Below are positions 19,559-27,938 of a stretch of DNA of 64,000 bases, in pieces; position 1 is the stretch's first letter; every line of letters begins with the position of its first letter. A model generated the notes under the pieces. It was not told the origin of the DNA and searched no databases. It saw nothing but the letters and a program-made list of their open reading frames with translations. Source of the stretch: Streptomyces marispadix. GTDB lineage: Bacteria > Actinomycetota > Actinomycetes > Streptomycetales > Streptomycetaceae. Where the stretch lies: assembly GCF_022524345.1 (NCBI RefSeq), contig NZ_JAKWJU010000002.1, positions 4,564,501 to 4,628,500 on the forward strand, given 5' to 3'. A program made the position numbers and the translations under genes.

Positions 19559-19781
19559 CCGGTACGGCACTGTTCCGGTAGCCGCAGACCGACGGCGATC
19601 CGCAGGCCGACTGCGATCCGCAAGCCGCAGACCGACGGCCGGCCGCTTCTTGAGCGGCCACCCGTGACCCGGGCGACCGGCCACCGCTCATCGACCGTGG
19701 GCCGTGGACCGTGGGCAGTGCACGCAGGACACGAAGGGGAACGGACGGGGACGGGGACGGTACGGGGCAGGATGGCTTTCC

Positions 19782-20564
19782 ATGACCAAGAGAGCCGAAC
19801 GCGGCGGGGACCGCGGACACCGTGAGAGCGCCGGCGCCGGGCACACAGCGCAGGCAGCGCCTTCCGCGCGACCCGGGCGCTCCGGGCACCCCGCTCACTC
19901 CGAGGACATGGGCGGCGGCCGCACGCGCTCCGAGACCGTCCCGACCCCTGCCGGAGACGCCCGTATCACCTGGCACGACGCCACCGCGGCACGCACTGTG
20001 CTGGCCCTGGGCCACGGCGCGGGCGGCGGCGTCGAGGCGCGCGACCTCCAGGCTCTCGCCCGGGTCCTGCCCGGTGCGGGCGTCACGGTCGCGCTCGTCG
20101 AGCAGCCGTGGCGGGTGGCCGGGAAGAAGGTCGCCCCCGCGCCGAGGACCCTCGACACCGCGTGGCGCGGCCTGTGGCCCGCGCTGTGTGCGCCGGGGCT
20201 GCCCGTCGTCGCCGGCGGGAGGAGCGCGGGGGCGCGGGTCGCCTGCCGTACGGGCGAGGCGCTGGGCGCCGCCGCGGTGCTCGCGCTGTCCTTTCCGCTG
20301 CATCCCCCCGGTAAGCCGGAGAAGTCCCGCGCCGGGGAGCTGACGGGCGCGGGGCTGCCGTCACTGGTGGTGCAGGGCGGGCGTGATCCCTTCGGCCGCC
20401 CCGGGGAGTTCCCCGAGGGCACCCGCATCGTGGAGGTACCGGAGGGCGACCACGGTTTCGCGGTTCCCAAGCGCGCCGCCGTCGGGCAGGAGGAGGCGCT
20501 GGCCCTGCTGACGGACGCTGTCGCCGACTGGCTCTCCGGGCTTACGCCGACGGCCCGCCCGTAG
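19782..20564 (+). CDS. Small alpha/beta-hydrolase family protein (KANL3/Tex30-like)
   Basis: 260 aa. After a disordered N-terminus of about 50 residues comes the hydrolase core: VLALGHGAGGG (oxyanion loop), VVAGGRSAGARVA with the nucleophile Ser in GRSAG, VVQGGRDPFG with the acid Asp, and EGDHGF with the catalytic His. The triad is therefore complete. The substrate is unknown. The true start could be downstream, within residues 1-45. It ends 165 bp before the sigR leader. Confidence 0.8.
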   Translation: MTKRAERGGDRGHRESAGAGHTAQAAPSARPGRSGHPAHSEDMGGGRTRSETVPTPAGDARITWHDATAARTVLALGHGAGGGVEARDLQALARVLPGAGVTVALVEQPWRVAGKKVAPAPRTLDTAWRGLWPALCAPGLPVVAGGRSAGARVACRTGEALGAAAVLALSFPLHPPGKPEKSRAGELTGAGLPSLVVQGGRDPFGRPGEFPEGTRIVEVPEGDHGFAVPKRAAVGQEEALALLTDAVADWLSGLTPTARP

Positions 20565-20660
20565 ACCCGGATCGCCCGTGGACCGGATCGTCCGTAGACC
20601 GCATGTCCGTGGGCCGGATCGCGGGCGCCCGCGGGCGTAAGCCCCCGGAGCCCGCGCCCG

Positions 20661-20687
20661 GGAATGAACACCCGGCGGCCACGTGTT
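20661..20687 (+). promoter_or_regulatory. Sigma-R-type promoter in front of sigR (sigRp2-like)
   Basis: GGAAT at 20661-20665 and GTT at 20685-20687 are separated by 19 bp, exactly the sigma-R consensus spacing. It lies about 42 bp before the upstream start codon at 20729. Autoactivation by sigma-R is established for S. coelicolor; here it is inferred from the match. Confidence 0.85.
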
Positions 20688-20728
20688 CACAGCACAGTCA
20701 GAGTGTCGAGACCTAGGGAGCCGTCAGT

Positions 20729-21559
20729 ATGGGTTCTGTCGCTTGCCCGCAGCGTCCGAAGGCCGCTGACCTGGACTGGGCCACGGTGGCGCTTGCCGGC
20801 GGGACGGCGACCGGGGCGGCGCCGGGGATGGAACGTCGTCTATTCTCCGATTCGGGCGGGTCCGCGGTCGGGCTCGCCGGAGCACCGGAGGAGGTGGGTC
20901 CGGTCACCGGGACCGAAGACGGCGGCAACGCCGGGCGAGACAGCGCCGGGCAGGAGACCGAGGCGGAGCGCAGTGCGCGCTTCGAGCGTGATGCGCTGAA
21001 CTACCTCGACCAGATGTACTCGGCGGCGCTGCGCATGACGCGCAACCCCGCGGACGCCGAGGACCTGGTGCAGGAGATGTACGCGAAGGCCTACGCCTCG
21101 TTCCACCAGTTCCGCGAGGGCACGAACCTCAAGGCGTGGCTGTACCGGATCCTCACGAACACCTTCATCAACTCCTATCGGAAGAAGCAGCGCGAGCCCC
21201 AGCGCAGCGCTGCCGAGGACATCGAGGACTGGCAGCTCGCGCGCGCCGAGTCGCACATGTCGACCGGGCTGCGTTCCGCCGAGGCGCAGGCGCTCGACCA
21301 CCTGCCGGACTCCGATGTGAAGGAGGCCCTCCAGGCGATTCCGGAGGAGTTCCGCATCGCGGTGTATCTGGCGGACGTCGAGGGGTTCGCGTACAAGGAG
21401 ATCGCCGACATCATGGGGACGCCGATCGGTACGGTCATGTCCCGGCTGCACCGCGGCCGTCGGCAGCTTCGCGGGATGCTGGAGGACTACGCGCGTGACC
21501 GGGGCCTTGCGCCCGCGGGCGCGGCGCAGTCGCACGACGGGAAAGGTTCGGGCTCATGA
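20729..21559 (+). CDS. sigR: RNA polymerase ECF sigma factor SigR (thiol-oxidative stress), with upstream start for the longer isoform
   Basis: Region 2 begins near [18 protein letters not shown] and continues through [20 protein letters not shown]. Region 4 ends with [26 protein letters not shown]. Two in-frame starts fit what is known: ATG 20729 with AGGGAG (276 aa) and GTG 20894 (MGPVTGTED, 221 aa), exactly 55 codons apart. In S. coelicolor the longer product is an unstable sigma-R isoform made from the autoregulated promoter, the shorter one is the stable sigma-R. The extension here ([17 protein letters not shown]) is out of the sigma domain. It overlaps rsrA by four bases. Confidence 0.95.
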   Translation: MGSVACPQRPKAADLDWATVALAGGTATGAAPGMERRLFSDSGGSAVGLAGAPEEVGPVTGTEDGGNAGRDSAGQETEAERSARFERDALNYLDQMYSAALRMTRNPADAEDLVQEMYAKAYASFHQFREGTNLKAWLYRILTNTFINSYRKKQREPQRSAAEDIEDWQLARAESHMSTGLRSAEAQALDHLPDSDVKEALQAIPEEFRIAVYLADVEGFAYKEIADIMGTPIGTVMSRLHRGRRQLRGMLEDYARDRGLAPAGAAQSHDGKGSGS

Positions 21560-21999
21560 GCTGCGGAGAGCCGCACGAGACGGACTGCTCGGAGGTGCTC
21601 GACCACCTCTACGAGTACCTGGACCGGGAGATGCCGGACAGTGACTGCGAGAAGTTCAAGGAGCACTTCGACGAGTGCTCGCCCTGCCTGGAGAAGTACG
21701 GCCTCGAACAGGAGGTCAAGAAGCTCGTCAAGCGCTGCTGCGGCCATGACGACGTGCCGTCGGACCTGCGCTCGAAGGTGATGGGCCGTATCGAGCTGAT
21801 CCGTGCGGCCGAGGCTGCGAAGGCCGAAGTCCCGGGCGAGCGGGCCGAGTCGGACACGGAGGCCCGCGGCGGTACGGCTTCTGGCGGCCCTGGCGCCCCG
21901 TCGGCTTCGGCACAGGCGGAGGCCGCCTCCGAGGCGGCGTCGGGACCGGCCTCCGAGGCGTCCACCCAGTCGGTCTCCGGGCGCAAGAAGTACGCGTGA
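21556..21999 (+). CDS. rsrA: RsrA, redox-sensitive zinc anti-sigma factor of SigR
   Basis: 147 aa, overlapping the sigR stop (ATGA). It binds SigR when reduced and releases it on disulphide formation. The zinc/redox residues all sit at the positions known in S. coelicolor: Cys3, His7, Cys11, His37, Cys41, Cys44, plus Cys61-Cys62. The conserved part ends near residue 85. The rest is about 60 residues of Ala/Ser/Glu-rich sequence ([20 protein letters not shown]), longer than the roughly 105-residue protein I remember. Confidence 0.95.
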   Translation: MSCGEPHETDCSEVLDHLYEYLDREMPDSDCEKFKEHFDECSPCLEKYGLEQEVKKLVKRCCGHDDVPSDLRSKVMGRIELIRAAEAAKAEVPGERAESDTEARGGTASGGPGAPSASAQAEAASEAASGPASEASTQSVSGRKKYA

Positions 22000-22420
22000 C
22001 GCGGAAGTTCGCCTGACGCAGCAGTACGTGATGACGTGCGAGTGCGCCAGACACGGCGCCTGTTCGGTCCGCGGCAGCGGTGCACCTCCGGGCTCCGACG
22101 TTCAGCGAGCGTCGGGGCCCGCTTCGTGCCCTGGGCCGCCGAAGGGCCGAGCCGCCTCGTGGCCGCGTCCCATCTCTCGCCCGCCGCAGGCGAGTCGGCA
22201 CCGTCCTTGAGCGAGCCGGGTCTTCGCCGCCTCGCGGAGCCTCGTGCAAGTCGGCCCTCCACTACGCGAGTTGGGCCGCTCCTGTCTGCTCGTTGGTGTC
22301 TTCTCACTCCAAGGTGTGAGAACTTGCGGTCACCTGAGGAGCATTGGGCTGTTGGCGCCCCACTCCCGTCCCGTCCGTCCTATTCTCCCCTTCCACCGTG
22401 GTACGGGGAGGAGTCACCGA
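22000..22420. other. 421-bp intergenic region between rsrA and the HD-GYP gene
   Basis: No convincing gene or RNA. It holds one 7-8-7 palindrome, TTCTCAC-N8-GTGAGAA (22301-22322), and a GGGGAGGAG ribosome site just before 22421. No clear promoter hexamers stand out. Confidence 0.5.
22301..22322. promoter_or_regulatory. Perfect palindrome TTCTCAC-N8-GTGAGAA
   Basis: Seven-base arms with an eight-base spacer, about 100 bp before the HD-GYP gene start. It is a candidate operator; the binding protein is unknown. Confidence 0.4.
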
Positions 22421-22870
22421 TGCGTGCAGGGCAAGCCCGCCTGCCGTCGGTGGCGCGTGTGCTCATCGCGGCTGCCGCGGCGGGCGTGCTGGTCTGCGCG
22501 GCTCCCGCTCTCTCGGACCCCGTACGCCTCGAATGGGGCGTGCTGCTGCCGATGGCCGCGCTCTACGCGATCTGCGAATTCGCCCCGCGCTGCCCGCTGA
22601 TGGGGCACAAGGTGCCGGGGAACATGGGCGCGTTCTTCCCGGTGCTGCTGACCGCCGTGTTCCTCACCCCCGCGGCTGCCGCAGCGCTCGTACCGGTGCC
22701 GGGAGCGCTCATCGGGCATGTCGCGCCCGGTCACACCGCTGCACGCCGGGTGTGGCACGCGGCCCAACTCGCCCTCGCCTCCTGGACGTCCGCACACGTG
22801 TGGAGCGTGCTGGGCGGCAGCGTGACCGTGCCCGACCTCGGCGGGACGGGTTTCCCGGCGGTGCTGCCCG
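22421..22870 (+). pseudogene. 5' membrane-domain part of the HD-GYP gene, out of frame with the rest
   Basis: ATG 22421 has a strong ribosome site (GGGGAGGAG). About 150 codons encode several membrane helices (VARVLIAAAAAGVLVCAAPAL, FFPVLLTAVFLTPAAAAALV). Near GTGFPAVLPGG the frame runs off into Arg-rich non-coding sequence, while the natural continuation (AAAALTFCAVVTALDGAIL) is one base out. Removing one base around 22864-22871 restores one protein with the ORF at 22991-24064. Whether this is a sequence error or a real lesion cannot be told. Confidence 0.75.
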
Positions 22871-22990
22871 GCGGCGGCCGCCGCGGCGCTCACCTTCTGC
22901 GCGGTCGTCACGGCGCTCGACGGCGCGATCCTCGTCGCCGCCGAGCGGTGTGCGCTGCGTGCGGCGTGGCGCGGGCAGTTACAGCGTGCT

Positions 22991-24064
22991 GTGGCGCCCC
23001 ATCTGCTGCACGGCTTCGTCGGGTTGATGATGGCCGTGCTGTGGCGCAGCTCGTACGGACCGGCCGCGGCGTTCTTCGTGCTGCTGCCCATGTACATCTG
23101 CTGCTGGGTCTTCGCCCAGTACCACCGTGAACGGGGAGCCCATCAGGCCACGATCCGGGCCCTGGTGCAGGCCGTCGACCTCAAGGACCGCTATACGCGC
23201 GGCCACAGCGAACGCGTCGGCCGCGCCTCCGTGCTGATCGCACGGGAACTGGGCATGGACGACGAGCGGACGGAGGCGCTGCGCTTCGCGGGCATACTGC
23301 ACGACATCGGCAAACTCGGCGTCCCCACGCGCCTGTTGCGCAAGGAGGGCCCGCTCACTCCGGAGGAGCGGCGCGTGATCGAGCTGCATCCCGAGTACGG
23401 GCACGAGATGGTCCGCGGCATCGGGTTCCTCGACGAGGCACGCGACGCGATCCTGCACCACCACGAGCGACTGGACGGCAGCGGCTATCCGTTCGGACTG
23501 GCGGGTGCCGAAATCCCGGAGTTCGCACGGGTGGTGGCGGTGGCCGACGCCTTCGACGCGATGACTTCCACACGTAGCTACCGGCGGGGGCGGCCCGTGA
23601 GCGCGGCGGTCGCGGAGCTGAAGCGATGCGCGGGCACGCAGTTCGACCCGCGGATGGTGCGGGCGCTGGCCGGCGCCCTCGACCGTCAGGAGTGGTCGCC
23701 CGCGGTCACGACGGACCGGCCCTGGGAAACGGGAAGACCGGCGAGAGCGGAGGTGCCGGGGCGAAACGTACCGGCAGCGCGTGACCAGGACGAAGCGGTC
23801 GCGACAGGCGCCGCCGGGTCGGTGGATACCGGGCACGGTGCGTTCCGGGGGCCCGCCGCCGACTCCGCTTCGGGCTCCGTCCCGGGCGCTTCCGCCTCCG
23901 CTTCGGGCTCCGTCCCGGGCCCCGACGCTGACTCCGCTTCCGGTTCCGGCGCTGATCGCCGTTCGGGCTCCTCTGCCGGCAGCGGCCGCATCGCCGGCAG
24001 AGCCGGCACGGCGCATACCCCGGACTCCGTCGCCGAGGAAGATGCGGTGCGTCCCCCGGCATGA
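22991..24064 (+). CDS. HD-GYP domain protein (membrane-anchored phosphodiesterase type), C-terminal part
   Basis: 357 aa as an open ORF from GTG 22991; the real protein starts at 22421 in another frame. One further helix region (15-45) precedes the HD-GYP domain: TRGHSERVGR, FAGILHDIGKLGVP (HD), HHHERLDGSGYPFGL (GYP) and VVAVADAFDAMTSTRSYRRG. These are the full residues expected for c-di-GMP phosphodiesterases; activity is inferred. The last ~100 residues are low complexity with a duplicated ASGSVPG segment. A TTA codon lies at 22979-22981 in the restored frame. It overlaps the next gene by ATGA. Confidence 0.85.
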   Translation: MAPHLLHGFVGLMMAVLWRSSYGPAAAFFVLLPMYICCWVFAQYHRERGAHQATIRALVQAVDLKDRYTRGHSERVGRASVLIARELGMDDERTEALRFAGILHDIGKLGVPTRLLRKEGPLTPEERRVIELHPEYGHEMVRGIGFLDEARDAILHHHERLDGSGYPFGLAGAEIPEFARVVAVADAFDAMTSTRSYRRGRPVSAAVAELKRCAGTQFDPRMVRALAGALDRQEWSPAVTTDRPWETGRPARAEVPGRNVPAARDQDEAVATGAAGSVDTGHGAFRGPAADSASGSVPGASASASGSVPGPDADSASGSGADRRSGSSAGSGRIAGRAGTAHTPDSVAEEDAVRPPA

Positions 24065-25389
24065 GACATCTGACCGCGCTGTGCCGCGTCGCGGCGGTCG
24101 CCCTCGCGTGCGCCGCCCTCGGTTCCACCCTGGCGTACGGGCTTCAACAGCCTTGGGTGGCCCTCGCTTTCGCGGCGGTCATCGCGGTCGGGGAGTCCCT
24201 TCGCGTACGTCTGCCCGGAGGCGAGCACGACGAGGGCACCCCTACGAGCGCGCCCCTCGCCGCGGCCGGAGCGCTCGGCTACGCACTGCTGGGAGAGGTC
24301 GGCGGCGAGCGCACCACGCACGGTGTGATGCAGGTCGTCGCCGTCGTGATCGTCGCCGGGCTCGCGGGGCACGCGCCGCGCGCCGCGCTCGGCCCCTCCC
24401 TCGAACCCGACCACGCGGTGCGCGGAGTGCTCGCCGTGGGCTTCGCCGCCACCTGCTTCCAACCCCTGTTCAACTCGGGCGCGTTGACGCACTGGCTGGG
24501 GCACGGCTCGTACTACGCGCTCTGTCTGCTGGCCGTCACGCTGGTGACGGGGCTGTGCGACGCCGTGCTGGCCGCCGTCTTCGCCGCGAACAGCCCGGGC
24601 GGCCCCGGTGCGGGCCGATTCGGCTCAAGCCATCCCGGTGCAGGGCGTTCCGTTTCGGACCGCTCGGGCACAGGCCGTCCCTTCGGGCCGTTGCTCCGCG
24701 CCCAGCTACGCACCCATGTCGGCATAGCTCCGGCCATCGGCGCCACCGGGGCCGTCATCGCGCTCGCCGTGGCCGTCGTGGGGCTGTGGGCGCTGCCCGT
24801 CTTCTGTGTGCCGCTGCTGCTGACGCTGTTCTCCTTCCGCCGCTATGCGACGGTGCGCGCCACGTACCGGCAGACCATCGCCTCCCTAGCGCGCTCCACC
24901 GAGGTCGCCGGCTACACCCCGCACGGCCACGCACGCAGAGTCGCCGAACTGAGCTGTGCCGTGGGGCGCGAGCTGGGGCTGACCCATCCCGAGCTCACCG
25001 TGCTGGAGTATGCGGCGCTGATGCACGACATCGGGCAGCTCTCACTCGTCGACCCGGTCGACTCGGGCGCCACCGAATCCCTCGACCCCGGGTTGCAGCG
25101 CCGGATCGCGCTGCTGGGCGGCGCGGTCGTACGGCAGACCGGGGTGGCGCCCGAAGTCGCCGTGGTGGTCGAACGCCAGGCGGACCCTTTCCGTGAACAG
25201 CCGCTTACGGCGCGTATCGTCCGCACGGTCAACGCGTATGACGACATGGTCGCCGGGAAGGCTTCCGTCGAGGGGTCTTTGCAAGCGCTGGAGCGGCTGC
25301 GACTGGGGTCCGCCCACGACTTCGAACCACGCGTCGTGGAGGCCCTGTCACGCGTGGTGTCGCGAGGGGCGAGGGGTGGGGCCGGGTAG
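24061..25389 (+). CDS. Membrane protein with degenerate HD domain
   Basis: 442 aa, about eight N-terminal helices (1-260) and then an HD domain: GYTPHGHARRVAEL, LMHDIGQLSL with the HD pair, and TARIVRTVNAYDDMVAG. The GYP segment is replaced (VVVERQADPFREQ), so phosphodiesterase activity is doubtful. It has the same layout as the HD-GYP gene it overlaps by four bases, so the two are probably related by duplication and translationally coupled. Confidence 0.85.
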   Translation: MRHLTALCRVAAVALACAALGSTLAYGLQQPWVALAFAAVIAVGESLRVRLPGGEHDEGTPTSAPLAAAGALGYALLGEVGGERTTHGVMQVVAVVIVAGLAGHAPRAALGPSLEPDHAVRGVLAVGFAATCFQPLFNSGALTHWLGHGSYYALCLLAVTLVTGLCDAVLAAVFAANSPGGPGAGRFGSSHPGAGRSVSDRSGTGRPFGPLLRAQLRTHVGIAPAIGATGAVIALAVAVVGLWALPVFCVPLLLTLFSFRRYATVRATYRQTIASLARSTEVAGYTPHGHARRVAELSCAVGRELGLTHPELTVLEYAALMHDIGQLSLVDPVDSGATESLDPGLQRRIALLGGAVVRQTGVAPEVAVVVERQADPFREQPLTARIVRTVNAYDDMVAGKASVEGSLQALERLRLGSAHDFEPRVVEALSRVVSRGARGGAG

Positions 25390-25600
25390 TGAGCAGGCCG
25401 TCGTACGGGCATGGTTGGATGCGACAGGGGAACTCCGAACAGGGCACACACCGTGCTCGAAAGGGATACCGAGCGGCCGTGGGAGGGCCGGTGGGCGCTC
25501 CCCGCGAGAGCCGTATGACAGACAGCCGCAGGACAGAGCGCGGCAGCGGGAGCGAACCCGACAGCAGCCGATCGACAGGCGGGAATCAGGCGGAAACATC

Positions 25601-26599
25601 GTGAGGATCTTCGGCAAGGTGAGGCACCGTCCCTCCGCTACGTGGCGGCAGGCGACGGACCGTGCCTTCGCGCTCATCGGTGACGGGCGCTACGAGGACG
25701 CGGACGAACTGCTCACGCAGGCCGCCGACCTCGAACCGTGGCTCTCGGAGTCCTGGTTCAACCTCGCCCTGCTGCACAAGTTCCGGCACGACTGGGAGCA
25801 GGCCCGTACGGCCGGTCTCAGGGCCGTGGCACTGCTGGAGCGGCAGACGGGCGCTCCCGACTGGTGGAACGTGGGCATCGCCGCCACCGCGCTCCAGGAC
25901 TGGCCGCTGGCCCGCCGGGCCTGGCAGGCGTACGGACTTCGCGTACCCGGGCAGTCGCAGTCCGCGGCGGTCGCCGAACCGACCGGCATGCAGCTCGGCA
26001 GCGCGGCCGTGCGGCTTTCCCCGGAGGGCGAGGCCGAGGTCGTATGGGGCAGGCGGATCGACCCCGCCCGCATCGAGGTGCAGAGCATCCCGCTGCCGTC
26101 CTCGGGGCGCCGCTGGGGCGAAGTGGTGCTCCACGACGGAGTGCCGCACGGCGAGCGCACCACGGCGGGCGGCCCCACCTATCCGGTCTTCGACGAGATC
26201 GAGTTGTGGGCTCCCTCGCCCGTGCCGACTTGGGTGGTGCTGTTGCAGGCGGCCACCGAGTCGGACCGCGACGCGCTCGAACGGCTCGCCGCGGACGCCG
26301 GGTTCGCCGCCGAGGACTGGTCGTCGTCCGTACGGCTGCTGTGCCGCACGTGCTCGGAGAGCCGTATGCCCGCGGACGAGGGCGACGGCTCGGTGCACGT
26401 CGATCCGCACGACCACAGCTCGCCGGGGCATCCGGGGCCGCTGGGGCATATGGCTCCGGGCGGGCCCGGGGAACTGTGGGTGCCGGAGCGGGAGTGCGGA
26501 CTGGCCGCGCCGGGCGGTCTCGTACGCGGGCTGCTGGACAGTTGGGTCGCCGACAGTCCGGACAGCCGCGAGTGGCGGGATCTCGAAGAGGTCTGCTGA
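25601..26599 (+). CDS. TPR-containing protein of unknown function
   Basis: 332 aa from GTG 25601 (MRIFGKVRHRPSATWRQATDR), with AGGCGG about seven bases upstream. Residues about 18-100 look like two TPR units (DRAFALIGDGRYEDADELLTQAADLEPW, ESWFNLALLHKFRHDWEQAR). The middle has Val/Gly-rich strands (EAEVVWGRRIDPARIEVQSI). A Cys pair CRTC near residue 250 and a His/Pro/Gly-rich loop (HVDPHDHSSPGHPGPLGHM) could bind a metal, but this is speculation. No known enzymatic domain. Confidence 0.8.
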   Translation: MRIFGKVRHRPSATWRQATDRAFALIGDGRYEDADELLTQAADLEPWLSESWFNLALLHKFRHDWEQARTAGLRAVALLERQTGAPDWWNVGIAATALQDWPLARRAWQAYGLRVPGQSQSAAVAEPTGMQLGSAAVRLSPEGEAEVVWGRRIDPARIEVQSIPLPSSGRRWGEVVLHDGVPHGERTTAGGPTYPVFDEIELWAPSPVPTWVVLLQAATESDRDALERLAADAGFAAEDWSSSVRLLCRTCSESRMPADEGDGSVHVDPHDHSSPGHPGPLGHMAPGGPGELWVPERECGLAAPGGLVRGLLDSWVADSPDSREWRDLEEVC

Positions 26600-26606
26600 G
26601 ACGGCC

Positions 26607-26648
26607 AGTTGAGACGGTGCTGAGACGGCGAGTTGAGACGGTGCTGAG
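26607..26648. repeat. 24-bp-period repeat within a run of GAGACGG words
   Basis: An 18-base word containing GTTGAGACGGTGCTG occurs at 26607-26624 and again at 26631-26648. Further GAGACGG or close copies lie at 26598, 26622, 26660, 26672, 26688 and 26703. Confidence 0.75.
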
Positions 26649-26736
26649 GCAGCCCGCTGAGACTGTCCGCTGAGACGGGCCTGTTGGGAGACGGCCTGTC
26701 GGGAGACGTCTGCCGGGACGGTGGCGCCGGGTTTCT

Positions 26737-26788
26737 TTCGAACCTGACGCGTCCCGTTCGAACCTGACAGAACGGGCTCGAACCCGAC
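26737..26788. repeat. Three 20-bp-spaced TTCGAACCTGAC copies upstream of def
   Basis: Copies at 26737-26748, 26757-26768 and (CTCGAACCCGAC) 26777-26788. They lie 90-145 bp before the deformylase start and could be operator sites. Confidence 0.75.
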
Positions 26789-26879
26789 GGCCCGGCCCCG
26801 GCGCTCCCGGACGACGGCACCGCACCTCCGGCTACGCTGTGGGGCGACGGTTCACGTGGCGAGGAAGGCAAGCGGCGGA

Positions 26880-27539
26880 ATGGCGCGACAGCAGCAGGAG
26901 ATCAGCGGGGAGTCCGTGACGGGTGGCACCGGCACCGCCGGGTCCGGCTTCGTGGACGACACCAGGGACTGCGAGGCGCGCGAGACCGCCCACCGTGAGC
27001 GTGGCACCGCACGCCCGATCACCGTCGTGGGGAACCCGGTGCTGCACAAGGAGTGCAAGGACGTCACCTCCTTCGACGACGAACTCGCCTCTCTCATCGA
27101 CGACATGTTCGCCAGCCAGCGTGCCGCGGAGGGCGTCGGCCTCGCGGCGAACCAGATCGGCGTCGATCTGAAGGTCTTCGTCTACGACTGCATGGACGAC
27201 GAGGGAGTGCGCCACGTCGGCGCGGTCTGCAACCCGGTACTCGACGAACTCCCCGCCTCCCGCCGCAGCCTGGACGACTCCAACGAAGGCTGTCTGTCGG
27301 TGCCCGGCGCCTATGAGGCGCTCGCGCGCCCCGACTACGCGGTGGTGCGCGGGCAGGACGCCGAGGGCAAGCCCATCGCCGTTGAGGGCACCGGCTACTT
27401 CGCCCGCTGCCTCCAGCACGAGACGGACCACCTGTACGGCTACCTCTATATCGACCGGCTCTCGAAGCGTGAGCGGAAGGACGCTCTCCGGCAGATGGCG
27501 GAGGGCACTCCGAGATATGAGACCGTGCCCAACGACTGA
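26880..27539 (+). CDS. def: Peptide deformylase
   Basis: 219 aa. Removes the N-formyl group from nascent proteins. The three family boxes are intact: [18 protein letters not shown] (Cys zinc ligand) and [10 protein letters not shown] (HExxH with both His ligands and the catalytic Glu). ATG 26880 is chosen over GTG 26856 because the extra residues are not conserved; GAGGAAGG lies 11 bases before. A ~50-residue N-terminal extension precedes the enzyme core, longer than in E. coli Def. The region upstream is full of short direct repeats. Confidence 0.93.
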   Translation: MARQQQEISGESVTGGTGTAGSGFVDDTRDCEARETAHRERGTARPITVVGNPVLHKECKDVTSFDDELASLIDDMFASQRAAEGVGLAANQIGVDLKVFVYDCMDDEGVRHVGAVCNPVLDELPASRRSLDDSNEGCLSVPGAYEALARPDYAVVRGQDAEGKPIAVEGTGYFARCLQHETDHLYGYLYIDRLSKRERKDALRQMAEGTPRYETVPND

Positions 27540-27745
27540 GACGCAGCGGGGCGTTGGGGCGCGTACGGCCCTCGCCGCGGTCCAGCCGCGGTTCCGGCCA
27601 CCCCCGGGTCCCGCAAGCGGAATCGGGACCGTGCGCCGGGCCTCCGCCGCGCGATCCCCGTTCGGGGTGCGGTCGAGGCGCAGGGACTTCGCTCACGCAT
27701 CACGCGTGGCGGCCTCCAAACATGACAGACATAACGTGTCACGGG

Positions 27746-27784
27746 CGACCGCCGCCCGGTGCCGATGGTGCCGGGCGGCGGTCG
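27746..27784 (+). terminator. Strong hairpin terminator after def
   Basis: A perfect 14-bp stem (arm CGACCGCCGCCCGG) with an 11-base loop, about 205 bp after the def stop. The rest of the 399-bp gap to 27939 holds no gene. An AT-rich stretch with TTGACA at 27866-27871 marks the next gene's promoter region. Confidence 0.75.
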
Positions 27785-27938
27785 TTCCGTTCTCCGGGGG
27801 CTCCGGCCTGCACGGATGCGCGCCAGGGGAGTTCGGAGTCCAGTGGCCTCGTCCATTGGCACTTTTTGACAGTTGTTGACGCGTTCTCTTTGTCACGACA
27901 AGCTCTGTTGCCACTCCCCACAAAATATGGAGGCCACC

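Noticed and set aside
25582..25610. Sigma-R promoter before the TPR gene (GGAAT)
   Set aside because: No GTT at 18-19 bases downstream.
26738..26761. LexA/SOS box before def (TCGAAC...GTTCGA)
   Set aside because: The spacer is 12 bases, not the 4 of actinobacterial LexA sites.
27790..27938. ydaO-type c-di-AMP riboswitch before the secreted carboxypeptidase
   Set aside because: Such switches precede cell-wall hydrolases in Streptomyces, but none of their conserved blocks are visible.
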